Positions 1 through 10,798 are shown, counted from the stretch's first letter. The stretch: 23,165 nucleotides of DNA from Hypsibius dujardini (GCA_001579985.1 LRSR01009444.1:1-23165); one strand, 5' to 3'. Translations and numbers: made by a program. Notes: generated by a model from the letters alone, not told the origin.

Positions 1-112
1 TAGCGAGAGGGAATTTTTCGTGATGGTTGTTTCTATTGATTGTTTCTATTGATTGATTGGTTTGATTGACTAAATACGATCCTGACTGACATTTCTCACT
101 GGGTTCTTACAG
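1..112 (+). other. SEC63 intron, 3' part
   Basis: The acceptor gttcttacag|a ends at 112. The intron contains a TTGATTGATTGG-type run at about 33-70. No coding signal is seen; the upstream exon is outside the window. Confidence 0.8.
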
Positions 113-1116
113 AAAAATCGTGCTCATCATCGGCTGGACCTGCGTCGCGCTGATGGCCTACAAAGTCGCCACGGCTAAAAAGGAGATTGTTGAATTTAGA
201 CCGTACGAAATTCTGGAGCTTGAGCCGGTGAGTGTGTGCATTCCTCCTAGTCTTATCGGTCATCGCGAGCCGTTACAATTTCGTTTGGCCGTGAAACCGA
301 TTTCCCTAACGAGTTTTGTTGTGATTTGGTTAAATGTGTTTAGGGTGCCACCGTCGATGAGATCAAAAAGCAGTACCGGAAACTGAGCCGGGTATGGCAT
401 CCCGATCGGCATGGCGGCAACGAGACACGCTTTATTCTTATCACCAAGGCTGAAGCGGCGTACGTTCATTCGACCAACTGTCTGCCTGCCTGTCTATTTG
501 CCTGTTAGTCTATTTTTTGCCTTTCTGACTGCCTGCCTGTCTTTCTATCTTTCTGTCTGTCTATATGTCTGTCTCTCTGTTTGTCTGTCTGTTTGTCTGT
601 CTGTCGGCCTACCTATCTGTCTGTAAATCTGCCCGCGAAGCGGTGTTTGTCTCTCTGTCAGCCCTCTATCAGCCTTTTTATTCTGTTTGTGTCGATCTCT
701 GGCGAGCTTTCGTATCAGGTTGCATTTCGTTCAATCATAGATTGACCGATCCCATCGCTCGGGAAAATTGGGAGAAGTACGGAAACCCCGACGGCCCGGG
801 TGTGACGGAATTCGGCATAGCACTTCCGGTCTGGCTTGTCGAAGGCAACAACTCCATATGGGTATAACTTCACTCCTGCAAGTTACTGGGTTTTTTAATG
901 CTTTGATCGGTCTTTGCTGTCTCTTCAGGTACTGGGACTCTACGGTCTGGTTTTCATGATTATTCTGCCCACCGCTGTGGTAAGTCACGCACAAACCCAC
1001 CTTGATTTGGCGGAACTAATTTTCTATCTGTGCGTTTTGTCTATGCCTAATTGCCTAGCTTTTGTCTGCCTATCTAGTTGCCTTCCTGTCGGCCTGTCTG
1101 TCTGTCTGTCTGTCTC

Positions 1117-1147
<31 letters not shown>

Positions 1148-2074
1148 TTCTGTCTCGGTCTCTGTTTGAATATCTATCTTATCTCTCAGTCAGTCTGTCT
1201 GTATGTCCGCCCGTCGGTTTGTCTGCTTGCCTGTCTTTCTGCCTATTCTTCTATCTAAATGCTTGCCTACTTGCGCCTCTATATTTCCCTCACATGATCT
1301 ATCCGTTTGATTTATGTATGTCTGAATTGGGGTTTTTATACTGTTTTACCTCTGCCATCTTCTGTTGCAATAGGGAATGTGGTGGTATCGGTCCATCCGC
1401 TACACCAGCGAAGCCGTCCTTATTGATACCACCAAACTCCTACGCTACTACTTCCATCGCTCCTCCACCCTCAATGCAAAACGTAAACTACCGCTCCCCT
1501 TTTCTCTATCGACCGGTCAAAGCACACTGGAACAGTAACTTTTTTCTCACCTGTAGGCATCTTGTTGATCCTCACCGGGGCCTGCGAATTCGATAACACC
1601 CAGAATCAGGAAATTATCACCCGGCCCGATGACAACATCCACATTCCCACTGTATGTTTGCTGTCAGCTTCGGTTTTCTGATTTCAACTCTCGGTACTCT
1701 CCTTGATTCGTGGCTTGAGTTGTCAGTGAAAGATTTGGATTGATTGACTGATTGGTCACTCTGTTGTTTTTGCCTTCGTTTTTACTAATACTGCTCTCTT
1801 GTTTCCTTTATCCGTAGCTCATGCGATCGCTCGGCACCGTACAGGAGAAGATCAAGGAGCGACCGTTCGGTGCACCGTACAGCGTCAAGACCCGTGCGCT
1901 GCTCTTGGCACATCTCGATCGAATTGAATTGCCGGCGAGTTACTTGCGCGAAGGTATGGTTATGCTGCCTGTCTGCATGAGACCTGTCTTTGGATTATTA
2001 AACTATCAGACAGATGTATACAGTAGGTAGGGTACATGCGTATGCAAATACACAGATAAACCGATAAGCATGGG

Positions 2075-2119
<45 letters not shown>

Positions 2120-4600
2120 TTAATACTGGCAGACAGCCAAAACAGGCAGACAGAAACATTCAGGTAGATAGACAGACTGACCGACATAAACCTACTGAAT
2201 GATGGAATGACAGACATTTATTCCAATTTTTGTTGTACAGACTTGGATTACATTCTGAAGAAGTGTCCGATGCTTATCAACGAGATGATCAACTCATGCG
2301 CCCTCCTCATGATGTGGTACTATTCCCGACAAAGTAGGCCACGTTTCACCTTCTTGTGCCGGAATTCATTTTTTACTTATTCCATGCTTTGCTGCAGTCA
2401 CTATGATGCCCAGCATTGACACTGTGGAGAACATTATGAAGCTGAGCCAGATGCTGGTGCAGGGACTGAATGAGCACTCGAGCGCTCTTCTCCAGATCCC
2501 AAACATTGACGCGGAGATTCTGCGCCACTTCTTCGTGAAGAAACGCAACATCAAGTCCATTGAGCAGTTTCTGCGGTTTCCCGATGACGAGCGGAGAAAG
2601 CTGCTGCGTAATCTGACGGACAAGCAGTACAACGATGTGATGAGTGTCTGCAATGATATGCCGCATATTGAGGCTATCGTCGAACTGAAGGGTCAGTCCG
2701 TCTGCCTGTTTAAATGTCTCAGCGTGTAGCCGCTTACTGATCCCTTGCTCTGCATGTGTTTAGCTTGTCTGCCTGAACACCTGCCTGTCTGATCTTGTCT
2801 CTTTTCTTTCTGTTTATCTATTTGTCCCTCTGCACATCGACTTGTTCATTACTGTATTTCTTGTCTGTTTACCCATTCGTCTACTTGTCTGCCTGCATGT
2901 CTGCTTGCCTGCCTATGTCCCTTCCTGTTGACCGAAGTGTCTGTCTGCCTGCCTGTGGACTTATCTTTCTACTGGATTGTCTGCCTGTCTGATCTACTTG
3001 TCTGCCTGCCTGCTTGTCTGTATCAACTTATCGGTCTGTCTGGTTACCGGCATATCTATCTATTTGTCTGTGTTTGTGTCTTTCTATCGTCTATCTATTG
3101 TCTGTCTCTGTGGCCTTTCGTAGCTCTCTACGTTTCTTCCTGTTGATCTGCATACCTGCCTACCTATCGAGTTGTCTGTGTACTTGGTTTCTTATCCATG
3201 TGTTTTTCCTCTCCGTCTGCCGAACGACTTGCTCTGTCTGGTTGTCTACCAAATGATCTGCTTGCTGGTCTATTCTCATGATCCATCCACTGTCTGCCTC
3301 TTTGTTTGAATTTGTTTTTCATTTATGTCGGCTGAATTACCACTTATTGCTTCCGTTGGTTTGTTGTTTGTTTTGCCTGTATGTTTTTCCTGATGATGCC
3401 TGCGATTGATTGTTACGCGAGTCTTGAGTATTTTTTGGGGGTTGCGTTCTGCAGTTGTGGACGACGAGGATCAGCACATGGTCACAGCCGGCGCCATCAC
3501 CACGGTCAACGTTCGGCTGATCCGTCACAATCTCGGCGAGTGGGTGCAGAACGCGGTCGGTGATGAGGATAAGGACCAAGAAGCGGACGGTGCCGTTCAA
3601 GAGGCCAAGGTATTGCGCAGTGTTTGTTTGATCAGTGTCTGTTTCTTTAGCAAGATCGACAAGTTCATGTAAAATTGTATGCCTAGAGCGGGACAAGTAA
3701 AAGTGCTTACCGACGGAACAAGAAAAAGACCAAGGGGAAGAAGGGTCAAGGCGGCACGAAGCAGAAGAAGATTGCCGCAGCTGTCCCGAACAAGGATGCT
3801 TTCGCTACGGTACGGAAGTGTATGAATCGTTCAGCCTGTGTGAATATACGCATCTATCTGTCTGTCTAGCTGCCTGTTTGTTTGTCTGCCTGTCTGCTCT
3901 CAGTTGGTCTGTCTGTCTGTCTGTTTGTCTGTATGTTTATTTGTCTCTCTGCCTGTTCTGTCTGTCTGTCTGTCGATCGGTCCGTCTGTTTACCTGTGAT
4001 CTGGCTGTCTGTCTGTCTCTTTCTTGTCCGACTTTCTGTCTGAATTTGTTTGTCTGAATATATTTGTCTCATGTCCATGTATGTCTATGTCTGTCTTTGT
4101 GCTTGTTTGTATTTGCCTGAAAGTGTGGTTGTCTGTTCTCTGTCCGTTGTGGAGATTTGGTCTGAGCTCTTTGGTATTTCCTTAACAGGGAGACGATGCG
4201 AAAAAGCCAAAAGAAAACGGCACCGTCGCCAAGGTTGACGGTGATGAATCCGGCAGTGGCGGGGAGGAGTCTGGCAGCGGCGGCGGTTCCGATTCCGAGG
4301 ATGACAAGGAAAACCATGCCGGGGATGATGAAGTGAAGGATCAGTCGGCCGATGACGAACCGCCGGAGCTGGAGCGGTCGAGTGAGGACGAGGAGAAGGA
4401 GGGCAAGGATACGGTAGCAAAGGGCGGCAGTAAGGGCAGCGGTGATGATGATGACGATGATAAAGCCTGGGATGATGATGGGGATTTGGACACCAGCCGG
4501 GACGCCATTCCGGATGTCAAGTCTAAATTTTCGCATCCCGTGCACTGCCCATACTTTCCAGAGGTAGAGAAACAGATACATTTGTCGGTTGATCGTCTAT

Positions 4601-4631
<31 letters not shown>

Positions 4632-5102
4632 CCTGCGTGCCTGTGTGCCTGTTTACCTGTCTGACATATCTGGTCTGCTTACCTGTGAGCTTACCTAATT
4701 ATCTCTTAGTCTATCTGATTGACCAATTGCCATCCATATGTTTGCTATTCCAGTTTCAGTTTTACTACATGATATTTTTCAGGATAAGCAAGAATGGTGG
4801 TGGGTCTACTTGGCCGACAAGAAGAACCGGAAACTAGTCTCCGCACCCCTCCTCGTTACTAACCTCGTCGCCGAAGAGTCTGTCCAGCTCAAGTTCACCG
4901 CCCAAGCTCCCGGTACCTACAACTACACTGTGGTGGTGAAATCTGACTCTTACCTGGATATGGACACGATATCGAATCTAAAAGTACGTCATCAATTGTC
5001 AACAACCAATTATCTACTTGTCGGCCTGCCTGACTACCTACCTGTCGGCTTGTCTGTCTGCATGTTTGTATATCTGCCTGCCTGCCTGTCTGCCTGCCTG
5101 CC

Positions 5103-5143
<41 letters not shown>

Positions 5144-5375
5144 GCATTCAGTCAGTCCTCCTGCCTGCTTAACTATCAGTTTGTCTGTTTGCCTGCCTAC
5201 CTAGTTGTCTCTTATGCTTCAATTATTTTTTCTTCTCCCGTTGCAGTTTGAAGTAAGAGAAGCCAAAGAGGTGGACCTTAACCATCCTCAATGGGATTTG
5301 GAGGAGTCCGATGAGGAGAAAGCCGACGACCATGACGACGACTACGCGTCCGAGACAGATTCGGATTCGAATTAA
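113..5375 (+). CDS. SEC63: SEC63, ER translocon J-protein (5' end off window)
   Basis: SEC63 works with the Sec61 channel in the ER membrane; its lumenal J domain recruits Hsp70 (BiP) for protein import. Exons inferred from GT-AG sites and frame continuity: 113-227, 344-459, 741-861, 929-979, 1374-1482, 1557-1651, 1818-1953, 2241-2333, 2398-2691, 3455-3609, 3687-3809, 4189-4563, 4783-4983, 5247-5375 (stop TAA). They give 703 visible residues; the animal protein is about 760, so the first membrane segment and start codon are missing on the left. Visible residues 1-19 (KIVLIIGW...) are the second membrane segment. A J domain follows, with an intact HPD at 398-406 (residues 57-59), then NPDGP and FGIALP, and the third membrane segment at about 115-134. 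The Brl/Sec63 domain follows (ILKKCP, MKLSQM, VVDDED), then a Lys-rich stretch, an acidic Gly/Ser/Asp stretch (about 470-570), DKQEWWW (595-601) and an acidic tail. The family match spans the whole length. Donor choice in exons 2 and 5 was set by frame and alignment to known SEC63. Confidence 0.96.
478..632. repeat. Degenerate (TCTG)n array in SEC63 intron 2
   Basis: TCTG/CTGCC-type tetranucleotides fill most of the 281-nt intron 460-740, in the sense orientation. The open (CLSV)n frame across it is an artefact of a 4-bp repeat and not a gene. Confidence 0.9.
1035..1265. repeat. (TCTG)n array in SEC63 intron 4
   Basis: Sense-strand TCTG repeats lie within the 394-nt intron 980-1373, purest at about 1096-1150 and degenerate on both sides. 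Confidence 0.9.
2070..2190. repeat. (AGAC)n array in SEC63 intron 7
   Basis: A pure AGAC run covers 2074-2119, with degenerate copies to about 2190. It lies in the reverse orientation to the other SEC63 intron arrays, so the transcript would carry CAGA. Confidence 0.9.
2692..3280. repeat. Long degenerate TCTG tract in SEC63 intron 9
   Basis: The largest SEC63 intron (2692-3454, 763 nt) is made mostly of diverged CTGCC/TCTGT words, with few pure runs. The last 170 bases before the acceptor at 3454 lack it. Confidence 0.85.
3850..4115. repeat. (TCTG)n array in SEC63 intron 11
   Basis: Degenerate TCTG words in the sense orientation fill most of the 379-nt intron 3810-4188. Confidence 0.88.
4590..4690. 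repeat. (TCTG)n array in SEC63 intron 12
   Basis: A pure run at about 4598-4628 lies within the 219-nt intron 4564-4782, in the sense orientation. Confidence 0.88.
5018..5210. repeat. (TCTG)n array in SEC63 intron 13
   Basis: A pure TCTG run of about 40 nt around 5104-5143 is flanked by CTGCC variants within the 263-nt intron 4984-5246. Confidence 0.9.
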
Positions 5376-5651
5376 AACATAACAACCCAAATAGTCGAGC
5401 CGTCTCTGTCTTTCCGTGCTTCGTAAATCTTTTTCCTTGACTTGGCGTAAGCTTTACATTCTATAGGATGCGCTCACTCAGCTGTATGTCTATCTGCAAC
5501 GAGGTGAGGCAATTCGTGCGAGTGGTGCCTGCCACGGAATGATGGCTGGTTGACCGCAATAGTTGCCCGTTTTACTCATGTTTGAAAGTTCATCAACACC
5601 TCTTTGAATTCTATAAAAGATCCGCAGACAGATCGATCGGTGTGCTAAAAG

Positions 5652-5657
5652 AATAAA
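5652..5657 (+). terminator. Likely SEC63 poly(A) signal
   Basis: A canonical AATAAA lies 277 nt after the SEC63 stop and is followed within 25-50 nt by a GT-rich stretch (gtggtttggtgtttg), the usual arrangement at animal cleavage sites. This implies a 3' UTR of roughly 300 nt. Confidence 0.7.
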
Positions 5658-5779
5658 ATATCAACGAAAACACGTCTGGATTGCTGTGGTTTGGTGTTTG
5701 TCTTACGTTACTGTAATTAGCTGTTCTGTTTTGTGTTGGAGTTTGTGGCAACAGGCACAAAAATACTGTGCGTTCGTGA

Positions 5780-6045
5780 GTTAGTCTGTCTTTTTGTCTG
5801 ACCGTCTTTCATCTTTATGTCCTGTCTGTCTGTCTATCTGTTTATTGCGCTGCCTCTCTGTATATCTGCTTGTCTCTTGGTCTATCTGTCTGTCTGCCTT
5901 TCTGACTGCCTGTTTCTGGAGCTGTCTGCCTGTACATCTGTGTATCTGTCTATCTGTCTTGTCAGCCTGATTGTCTGTTTGTCTGCATGTTTATTTATCT
6001 GCCTGTCTGCCGAAATGTCTAATCATCTGCCTGCCTGTCAGTAGA
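5780..6045. repeat. Intergenic (TCTG)n array downstream of SEC63
   Basis: Degenerate TCTG words follow the SEC63 poly(A) signal. Nothing coding is seen between 5660 and 6045. Confidence 0.85.
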
Positions 6046-6046
6046 A

Positions 6047-6946
6047 GTGGAATTACTTATGCTATGTTCCAGCAAGATATCTTTCCCGGCCTCCAACTCT
6101 TGCCGCAACCCATTCTGTCCAGTTCACAATTCGTTCAGCTGGCCTTCCTGCCCCTCCACCGTACCATCCAATTGGGATAGTGTGTGTCCGCGAACCGCCA
6201 GCTTACTAGACAGGACGTCACCTCTCTGCGCGCCAAGACTGACCATCTTGGAGATATCCGCGATGCCAACCTTCGCGTCCGCCAGCCCACGCTGAAGCGT
6301 GTCGATCTACACGAAAACAATAAACATGGAACCGGCAAGTATAGATTTCGACAAAATATGAAAGAAATACCCAGAGATCAAGTAAGAGGATTCAAGATTC
6401 ATGAGGAAGCCGCTGTCGCTGTGCAGTTTTTAACACGACGCTCCCGATCCTGCTCCTTCAATCCTCCTTGGCGGATGGTGCAAACCTTGCAATAATACAA
6501 ACCCATCACCTTATTCAATTCGAACATCTGATCCGGGGCTTCTTGGACGAGTACTTGAGCGGTACGGTGACGGTGATGCAAAGGAAGATAAGCCCAAACC
6601 GCTAATCGATCAACCAATCAATCATTTAACGTTCCCACGAAACTGTTCTGTCCTCGACTCTGATGAAACCTGCAACAACTATCTCTTCCCGCAGCCGTTT
6701 CTGCAGCGACATATTACGAAGCGACGGACAAGTGTGAAAAAAGAGGATGAAAAATTTAAGCCGGGCTAACAAGAGAACAAAAACCCACCTCTCGCAGGCG
6801 CTGAAACCGCGCGAGCTTCGTGATAAACGCGAGACGCCAAACTGCAGAATGCTCTCCAGCACTTCCTTCAGTTTATCACTCCACCACTCCTTCTTGGTCA
6901 ATCCCAACGCGGACGCGGATTGCCAGTCCTCCGGTGGCTCTGACAT
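6047..6946 (-). pseudogene. Possible minus-strand coiled-coil gene or gene remnant
   Basis: I do not recognise this gene and cannot assemble it cleanly. Reading the minus strand, an ATG at 6946 opens a segment MSEPPEDWQ...LTKKEWWSDKLKEVLES...GFSACE that looks coding down to about 6795. It ends at a plausible donor (AGAG|gtgggt), and the next 70 bases are hydrophobic and intron-like. A piece reading MSLQKRLREEIVVAGF (about 6710-6660) and one reading APDQMFELNK before a gtgatg donor (about 6515) also look coding. A final block follows acceptor gtgtag near 6307 and reads IDTLQRGLADAKVGIADISKM, with heptad-like hydrophobic spacing and GC-rich third positions. It meets an in-frame TGA near 6132, yet the same frame continues as QNGLRQELEAGKDILLEH. 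No set of splice sites joined all blocks in frame. It may be a decayed gene, a gene with unseen exons, or chance. SEC63 and the primase flank it on the other strand. Confidence 0.3.
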
Positions 6947-7407
6947 TTGTGATGAAAAAATCCCATCGCAACAGGTCTAAATCAGGACGTTCTGAAAGGA
7001 ACAAGGGAAAAAACAATGCAATGTTTCCGTTGGTTCCTATAGTGTTTCCATTTGTTCCTGCAATGTTCCCGTTTGTTCCTGTAATATTTCCATTTGTTCG
7101 TGTAATGTTTACGCTTGTTCCTGCAGTGTTTCCGCTTGTTCCTGTAATGTTTTCGTTTGTTCCTGCAATGATTCCGCCTGTTGCAGTTGTTCGTGCCGGT
7201 CGCTGTTATAACGCATCACTCGGTGGGATAGTCTCAACGTTTTGTTTGACAACGTTCCACACACGCGCGCCAAATTATATAGAAAGCAGTTAATTCTTTG
7301 CTGGAAAGTGGAAATGGAATATAAAATATTTTCCATTGTTGTTTTTTCCCCTCGAATTTTGTAATAATTTTTCTGAAAATTCCTGGGGATTTCCAAAGTT
7401 GGGAAAA
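6947..7407. other. Primase upstream region
   Basis: Apart from the 21-bp minisatellite, I see no gene. The DNA at 7260-7400 is AT-rich and probably holds the primase promoter and 5' UTR, since the conserved protein starts at 7408. There is no clear TATA box at a convincing distance. If the minus-strand blocks at 6626-6946 were real, this would be a shared, divergent promoter region. Confidence 0.4.
7021..7188. repeat. 21-bp minisatellite, 8 units
   Basis: Eight consecutive 21-bp units of the form ATGTTTCCGTTTGTTCCTGYA occupy 7021-7041, 7042-7062, 7063-7083, 7084-7104, 7105-7125, 7126-7146, 7147-7167 and 7168-7188. The last is the most diverged. The period is a multiple of three. The plus strand therefore reads an open heptapeptide repeat ([MV]FP[FL]VP[AV]), and the minus strand reads a heptad-like repeat (TLQEQAE) broken by TAA/TAG. 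It lies 220 bp upstream of the primase start codon, between that gene and the possible minus-strand gene. No protein role is claimed. Confidence 0.85.
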
Positions 7408-10300
7408 ATGTCGTTGAAGGCGCCTTTCAATCCGGACGAGCTGCCGCATCACCTCAGTGTCTACTACCGTCGCTTCTTCCCCTACAGCCTCTTCCACCGC
7501 TGGCTCAATTACGGCCATTCAGACACGGGACATTTTTTCGCCCTGCGGGAATTTTGTTTCACCCTGAAGGATGACGTTTATCTGCGGTACAAGTCGTTTG
7601 AAACGCAAAAGGAGCTGGAGAAAGGCATCCAGGAGTATTGCCCGCATAAAATCGACATTGGGCCCGTCTATTCCGCCCGAATCAAAGACGTCAAGTAAGG
7701 AGAAGGTCGACAAAATTAAATTGTCACGAGGAGAGGCGATGGGAGGGACGGAAAATGAATTGAGAGCGATTTTCTTACGGGTGAACGATTGCCATGGGTT
7801 TGGGTTGATTGGTTGATTGCGTGCGTTATTTGTTGTGGTTTTTGCCCGATGGGTTTGTGTGGTTGATTGTTGATTGAGGATAGATATTGATCGGCATTTT
7901 TCGTAGTTACTTATGGTTGATCTGTCATGTTTTCTGCTACGTGTGTGTTAGTGACTATCGGAGAAATTCGAATATTTACGGATAAATGTAGCTGCAAGAG
8001 TAGGAAGTTATTTCGGCAGATTTTTGCACGACAGAATATTGTAATTGGTCGGTGTAAATTGATTGATTGATTCGGCTGTAATATCACACAATGGGCTTCC
8101 GTGCGTTTGATCGATCAGTTGGTCACTTTTTTTCCTCACTGCGTGTTCGCTTTTTTATGGGTTTTTAATTTAATTTAATATATTTGTATTGGTAATTGAG
8201 ATAAAAGACATCTGAATAGCAAGATAAATTTCTTAGTGAATAGTTTACAAATTAGCCATTTAATGGTGCTACAGTATGGAGCAGTTTCAGTTTATCATTT
8301 AGTATTTAGTGTTTCAGCATTTTTAGTTTTATATTGCAGGTTGAACCCGTTGATTGTGCCAGTGGAACGCGAGCTGATCTTTGATATCGACATGACGGAT
8401 TACGACGAGGTGCGGCTGTGCTGCTCTAGCGCGAATATCTGCAGCAAGTGTTGGCCCTTGATGACGCTGGCCATCAAAGTGATCCACCGTGTGCTAACAG
8501 GTCCGTAGTTTCTTACTCGGTTACATGCCCAGTTCTTGACTTATTTTAAGGTAAAAAACTAATGTTTGTTCTCGCAGAGGATTTCGGATTCCAAAACATC
8601 CTGTGGGTGTATTCCGGCCGACGCGGCATCCATTGCTGGATCGCAGACAAAAAGGCGCGGAACCTTAAATCCCCGGCTCGCCATGCCATCATCGAGTACC
8701 TCACACTCATAAAGGTGCCAGTACCTAGACACTTTGCGTTTTTGTTCTGTCTGTGTGTCTGCCTGACTGTGTGTCTACTTGTCTGTCTATCTATTTGTCT
8801 GTCTATCTGTTTGTCTGCCTGTTTGTCTGTCAGTCTATCTGTCTGACTGTCGGTCTGTCGGTCTGTTTGTCTGGATCTTTCTGCTTTCGTATCCACTTCT
8901 GATATGTTTGTCTGTACGTTTTTGGACGTCCCTTTGCATATCTGCCTGCTGATTTGATCTGATTTGCTATGCCTTTTGATTGACTGGTTCAACTACGTCA
9001 ATGTTCTTGCTTTTTACCAATCTACCGACAACTTGGGTTTTTTTCCAGGCCGGTCTGCAAGGGAAGGAACGACGCGCCGTGCTGAGCAACTTTGACCTAG
9101 AATACCAAGCCGTTTCCAAATCGCTCCACCTGGTGCGAAACCACTTCCTGAAGAATCTGGTGCGGGATCAGGGGCTGATGGAGTCGGAAAAGGGTCTGGC
9201 GAAGGTGTTGGCCATGCTGGAGGACCAGGAGCTGATTGCGAAAGTGCGCGCAGCCATTGAGCCGATCAGCGGCAGCGAGCGTCGCTGGGATAAGCTCACC
9301 GATATGGTAACAGTCCGGACTTTGCAAATGCCAGACCGACAGACAAGCAGACATAAAGGCAGAAAAGCTAACCGCGACACAAGTCAATGGATGAGCTTGG
9401 CACATTTTTGGAATTCCGTTTCAAGAGGGTAAATTTGTAATTGTCTATCAGGTCGGGGACTATGTGGCGTCGAAGAAAAGGAATCAGGATAGCTGGAAGA
9501 TTAGCAACATGCTTGACGAGCTGCAAGTCATGTTCTGCTACCCACGGCTCGATATCAACGTGTCTCATGGGTTGAATCATCTCTTGAAGAGTCCATTCTC
9601 AGTTCATCCTAAGACGGGTTAGTAATAAATGTGCAGCTGACTTCCGATTTCTGACTCTTTATTTTTGTCCATATCCTTATTGCTGTCTGCTTACGTATTT
9701 GCCTACTTGTCTGCCTGCTTGTCAGACTATCTTGTCTGTCTGTCTGTTTGCCAGTTTGTCTCTTTGTCTGTCTACCTGTCTACCTGTCTGTCTATACGCC
9801 TGTCCATTTATCTGCAGATCTTGCATGTATGCCTGTCTGGCCATATGTCCGTCTTCCTGAGTGTCAGGATGCCCACTATCTGTTTACTGTTATTTTGTCC
9901 ATCTATTTGCTTTTCTCTCTTTCTCTGTATTTGCCTGCTTGAACCGTTGTCTCTTATACATTTGAAGTAATCTGGGGTTGCGATCTTGTTAGGCCGAGTC
10001 TGCGTGCCGATCAATCCCGACCAGGCGGACCAGTTCGACCCGTTTGCCGTTCCTACCATCGACCAGCTGCTGGAGGAGATGAGCGACTACGACAAGGCCC
10101 ACCCTCCCCTTTCTGCCACCGGAACCGGCGACGAGCCGACCACTGTCCCCACCAAGCCACCCATCCCAGACTGGAAGAAGACCAGTCTGAAGGAAGGCAT
10201 CACCATTTTCGAGACCTTCGTCCGGAAGTTGGAGATCAATTGGAAACGCGAGAAGGCCAAGGAAAACATCAAGACCGAACCAGTCGACACAGATTTTTGA
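7408..10300 (+). CDS. PRIM1: DNA primase small (catalytic) subunit
   Basis: This is the catalytic subunit of DNA polymerase alpha-primase, which makes the RNA primers for nuclear DNA replication. Exons: 7408-7694, 8340-8500, 8578-8714, 9049-9306, 9452-9617 and 9993-10300 (TGA), giving 438 residues; the human protein has 420. All joins are GT-AG and keep frame. The N terminus has LPHHLSVYYRRFFPYS and REFCFTLKDDVYLRY. The metal-binding DID (D111, D113; codons 8383-8391) sits in FDIDMTDYDEV. The zinc site is C123, C124, C130 and C133 in CCSSANICSKCW. The nucleotide-binding motif is SGRRGIHCW (162-170). The third catalytic Asp is D315 in PRLDINVS, followed by GLNHLLKSPFSVHPKTGR and DQFDPFAVPT. 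No key residue is missing. The start is the first ATG of the conserved frame (gggaaaaATGTCG). Introns 3 and 5 are filled with TCTG repeats. The gene is convergent with gene B. Confidence 0.97.
7695..8339 (+). other. Primase intron 1, with TTGATTG motifs
   Basis: The 645-nt intron (AA|gtaagg ... attgcag|G) has no TCTG array. It carries TTGATTG-type runs at 7805-7820, 7862-7878 and 8058-8075. The 3' half is AT-rich. No coding content is seen. Confidence 0.8.
8735..8880. repeat. (TCTG)n array in primase intron 3
   Basis: Sense-strand TCTG words lie within the 334-nt intron 8715-9048. The antisense open frame across them is a repeat artefact. Confidence 0.88.
9680..9940. repeat. Degenerate TCTG array in primase intron 5
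   Basis: TCTG/CTGCC words cover most of the 375-nt intron 9618-9992, in the sense orientation. Confidence 0.87.
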
Positions 10301-10459
10301 TGCAAGTGATGCACTGTATTTACATAATATTTCACTACTGTTTTAACTCATTCCATCCTCGAAGGAAGTACTACTATAGTAAGAAAACGGGAAGATCATT
10401 AATTTGACAAATAAGTGGTAGCCTGTTTGAGTAAGCACTCCAGTACTTATAATAAGTAG

Positions 10460-10575
10460 TGACAGACAGACAGGCCCGCACGGACAGATACACAGACGGA
10501 CGGAAATATGGAGGGAGGTAGGTAGGCAGATATACAGACACACAGCTGAGACAGGTAGACACGCAGACAGATATA
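10460..10575. repeat. (CAGA)n-like array between the convergent genes
   Basis: Degenerate ACAGAC words lie on the plus strand in the primase 3' UTR or the intergenic gap. They are followed by a 20-bp direct duplication (ataagaacggaagcagtcag twice, about 10575-10614). Confidence 0.85.
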
Positions 10576-10798
10576 TAAGAACGGAAGCAGTCAGATAAGA
10601 ACGGAAGCAGTCAGATCAGATCAGAAAGCAACACAACGAACGGTTTCTTTCGCCGCAAAAAATCCACCTATTGAACCAACTATTGAATCCAGAAACTCTG
10701 TTGATAGTTTTTTCTCTATGGGTCGATCGCCAGCCAAAAAGGGAGAAAAAAAGGTGATGAGAATAGAAAATCGAACCGGCTCGGAAGGAATCAGCAAC

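Noticed and set aside
1483-1556. Continuation of SEC63 exon 5 to the later donor at 1516 (ACCG|gtcaaa)
   Set aside because: The phase is also compatible, but it would insert extra residues between the MKR-like and ILLILTGA segments. The donor AAAC|gtaaac gives NAKRILLILTGACEFD, which aligns without a gap to known SEC63.
411-1596. Open frames with (SVCL)n or (CLSV)n protein repeats, also at 2795-3256, 3818-4057, 5018-5251, 5817-6044, 9665-9970, 11909-12121 and 12548-12982
   Set aside because: They are translations of (TCTG)n arrays. A 4-bp repeat read in threes gives a 4-residue repeat with no stops. They lie in introns or intergenic DNA.
2074-2119. CRISPR-like array
   Set aside because: A pure 4-bp repeat with no spacers, in a eukaryotic intron.
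4069-4581. 170-residue minus-strand frame over SEC63 exon 12
   Set aside because: It is the antisense shadow of the acidic Asp/Glu/Gly coding exon, which gives hydrophobic I/V/A runs in reverse.
6820-7293. 157-residue plus-strand frame as a gene
   Set aside because: Most of it is the 21-bp minisatellite and the rest has no recognisable domain. I keep the repeat as a finding and not as a CDS.
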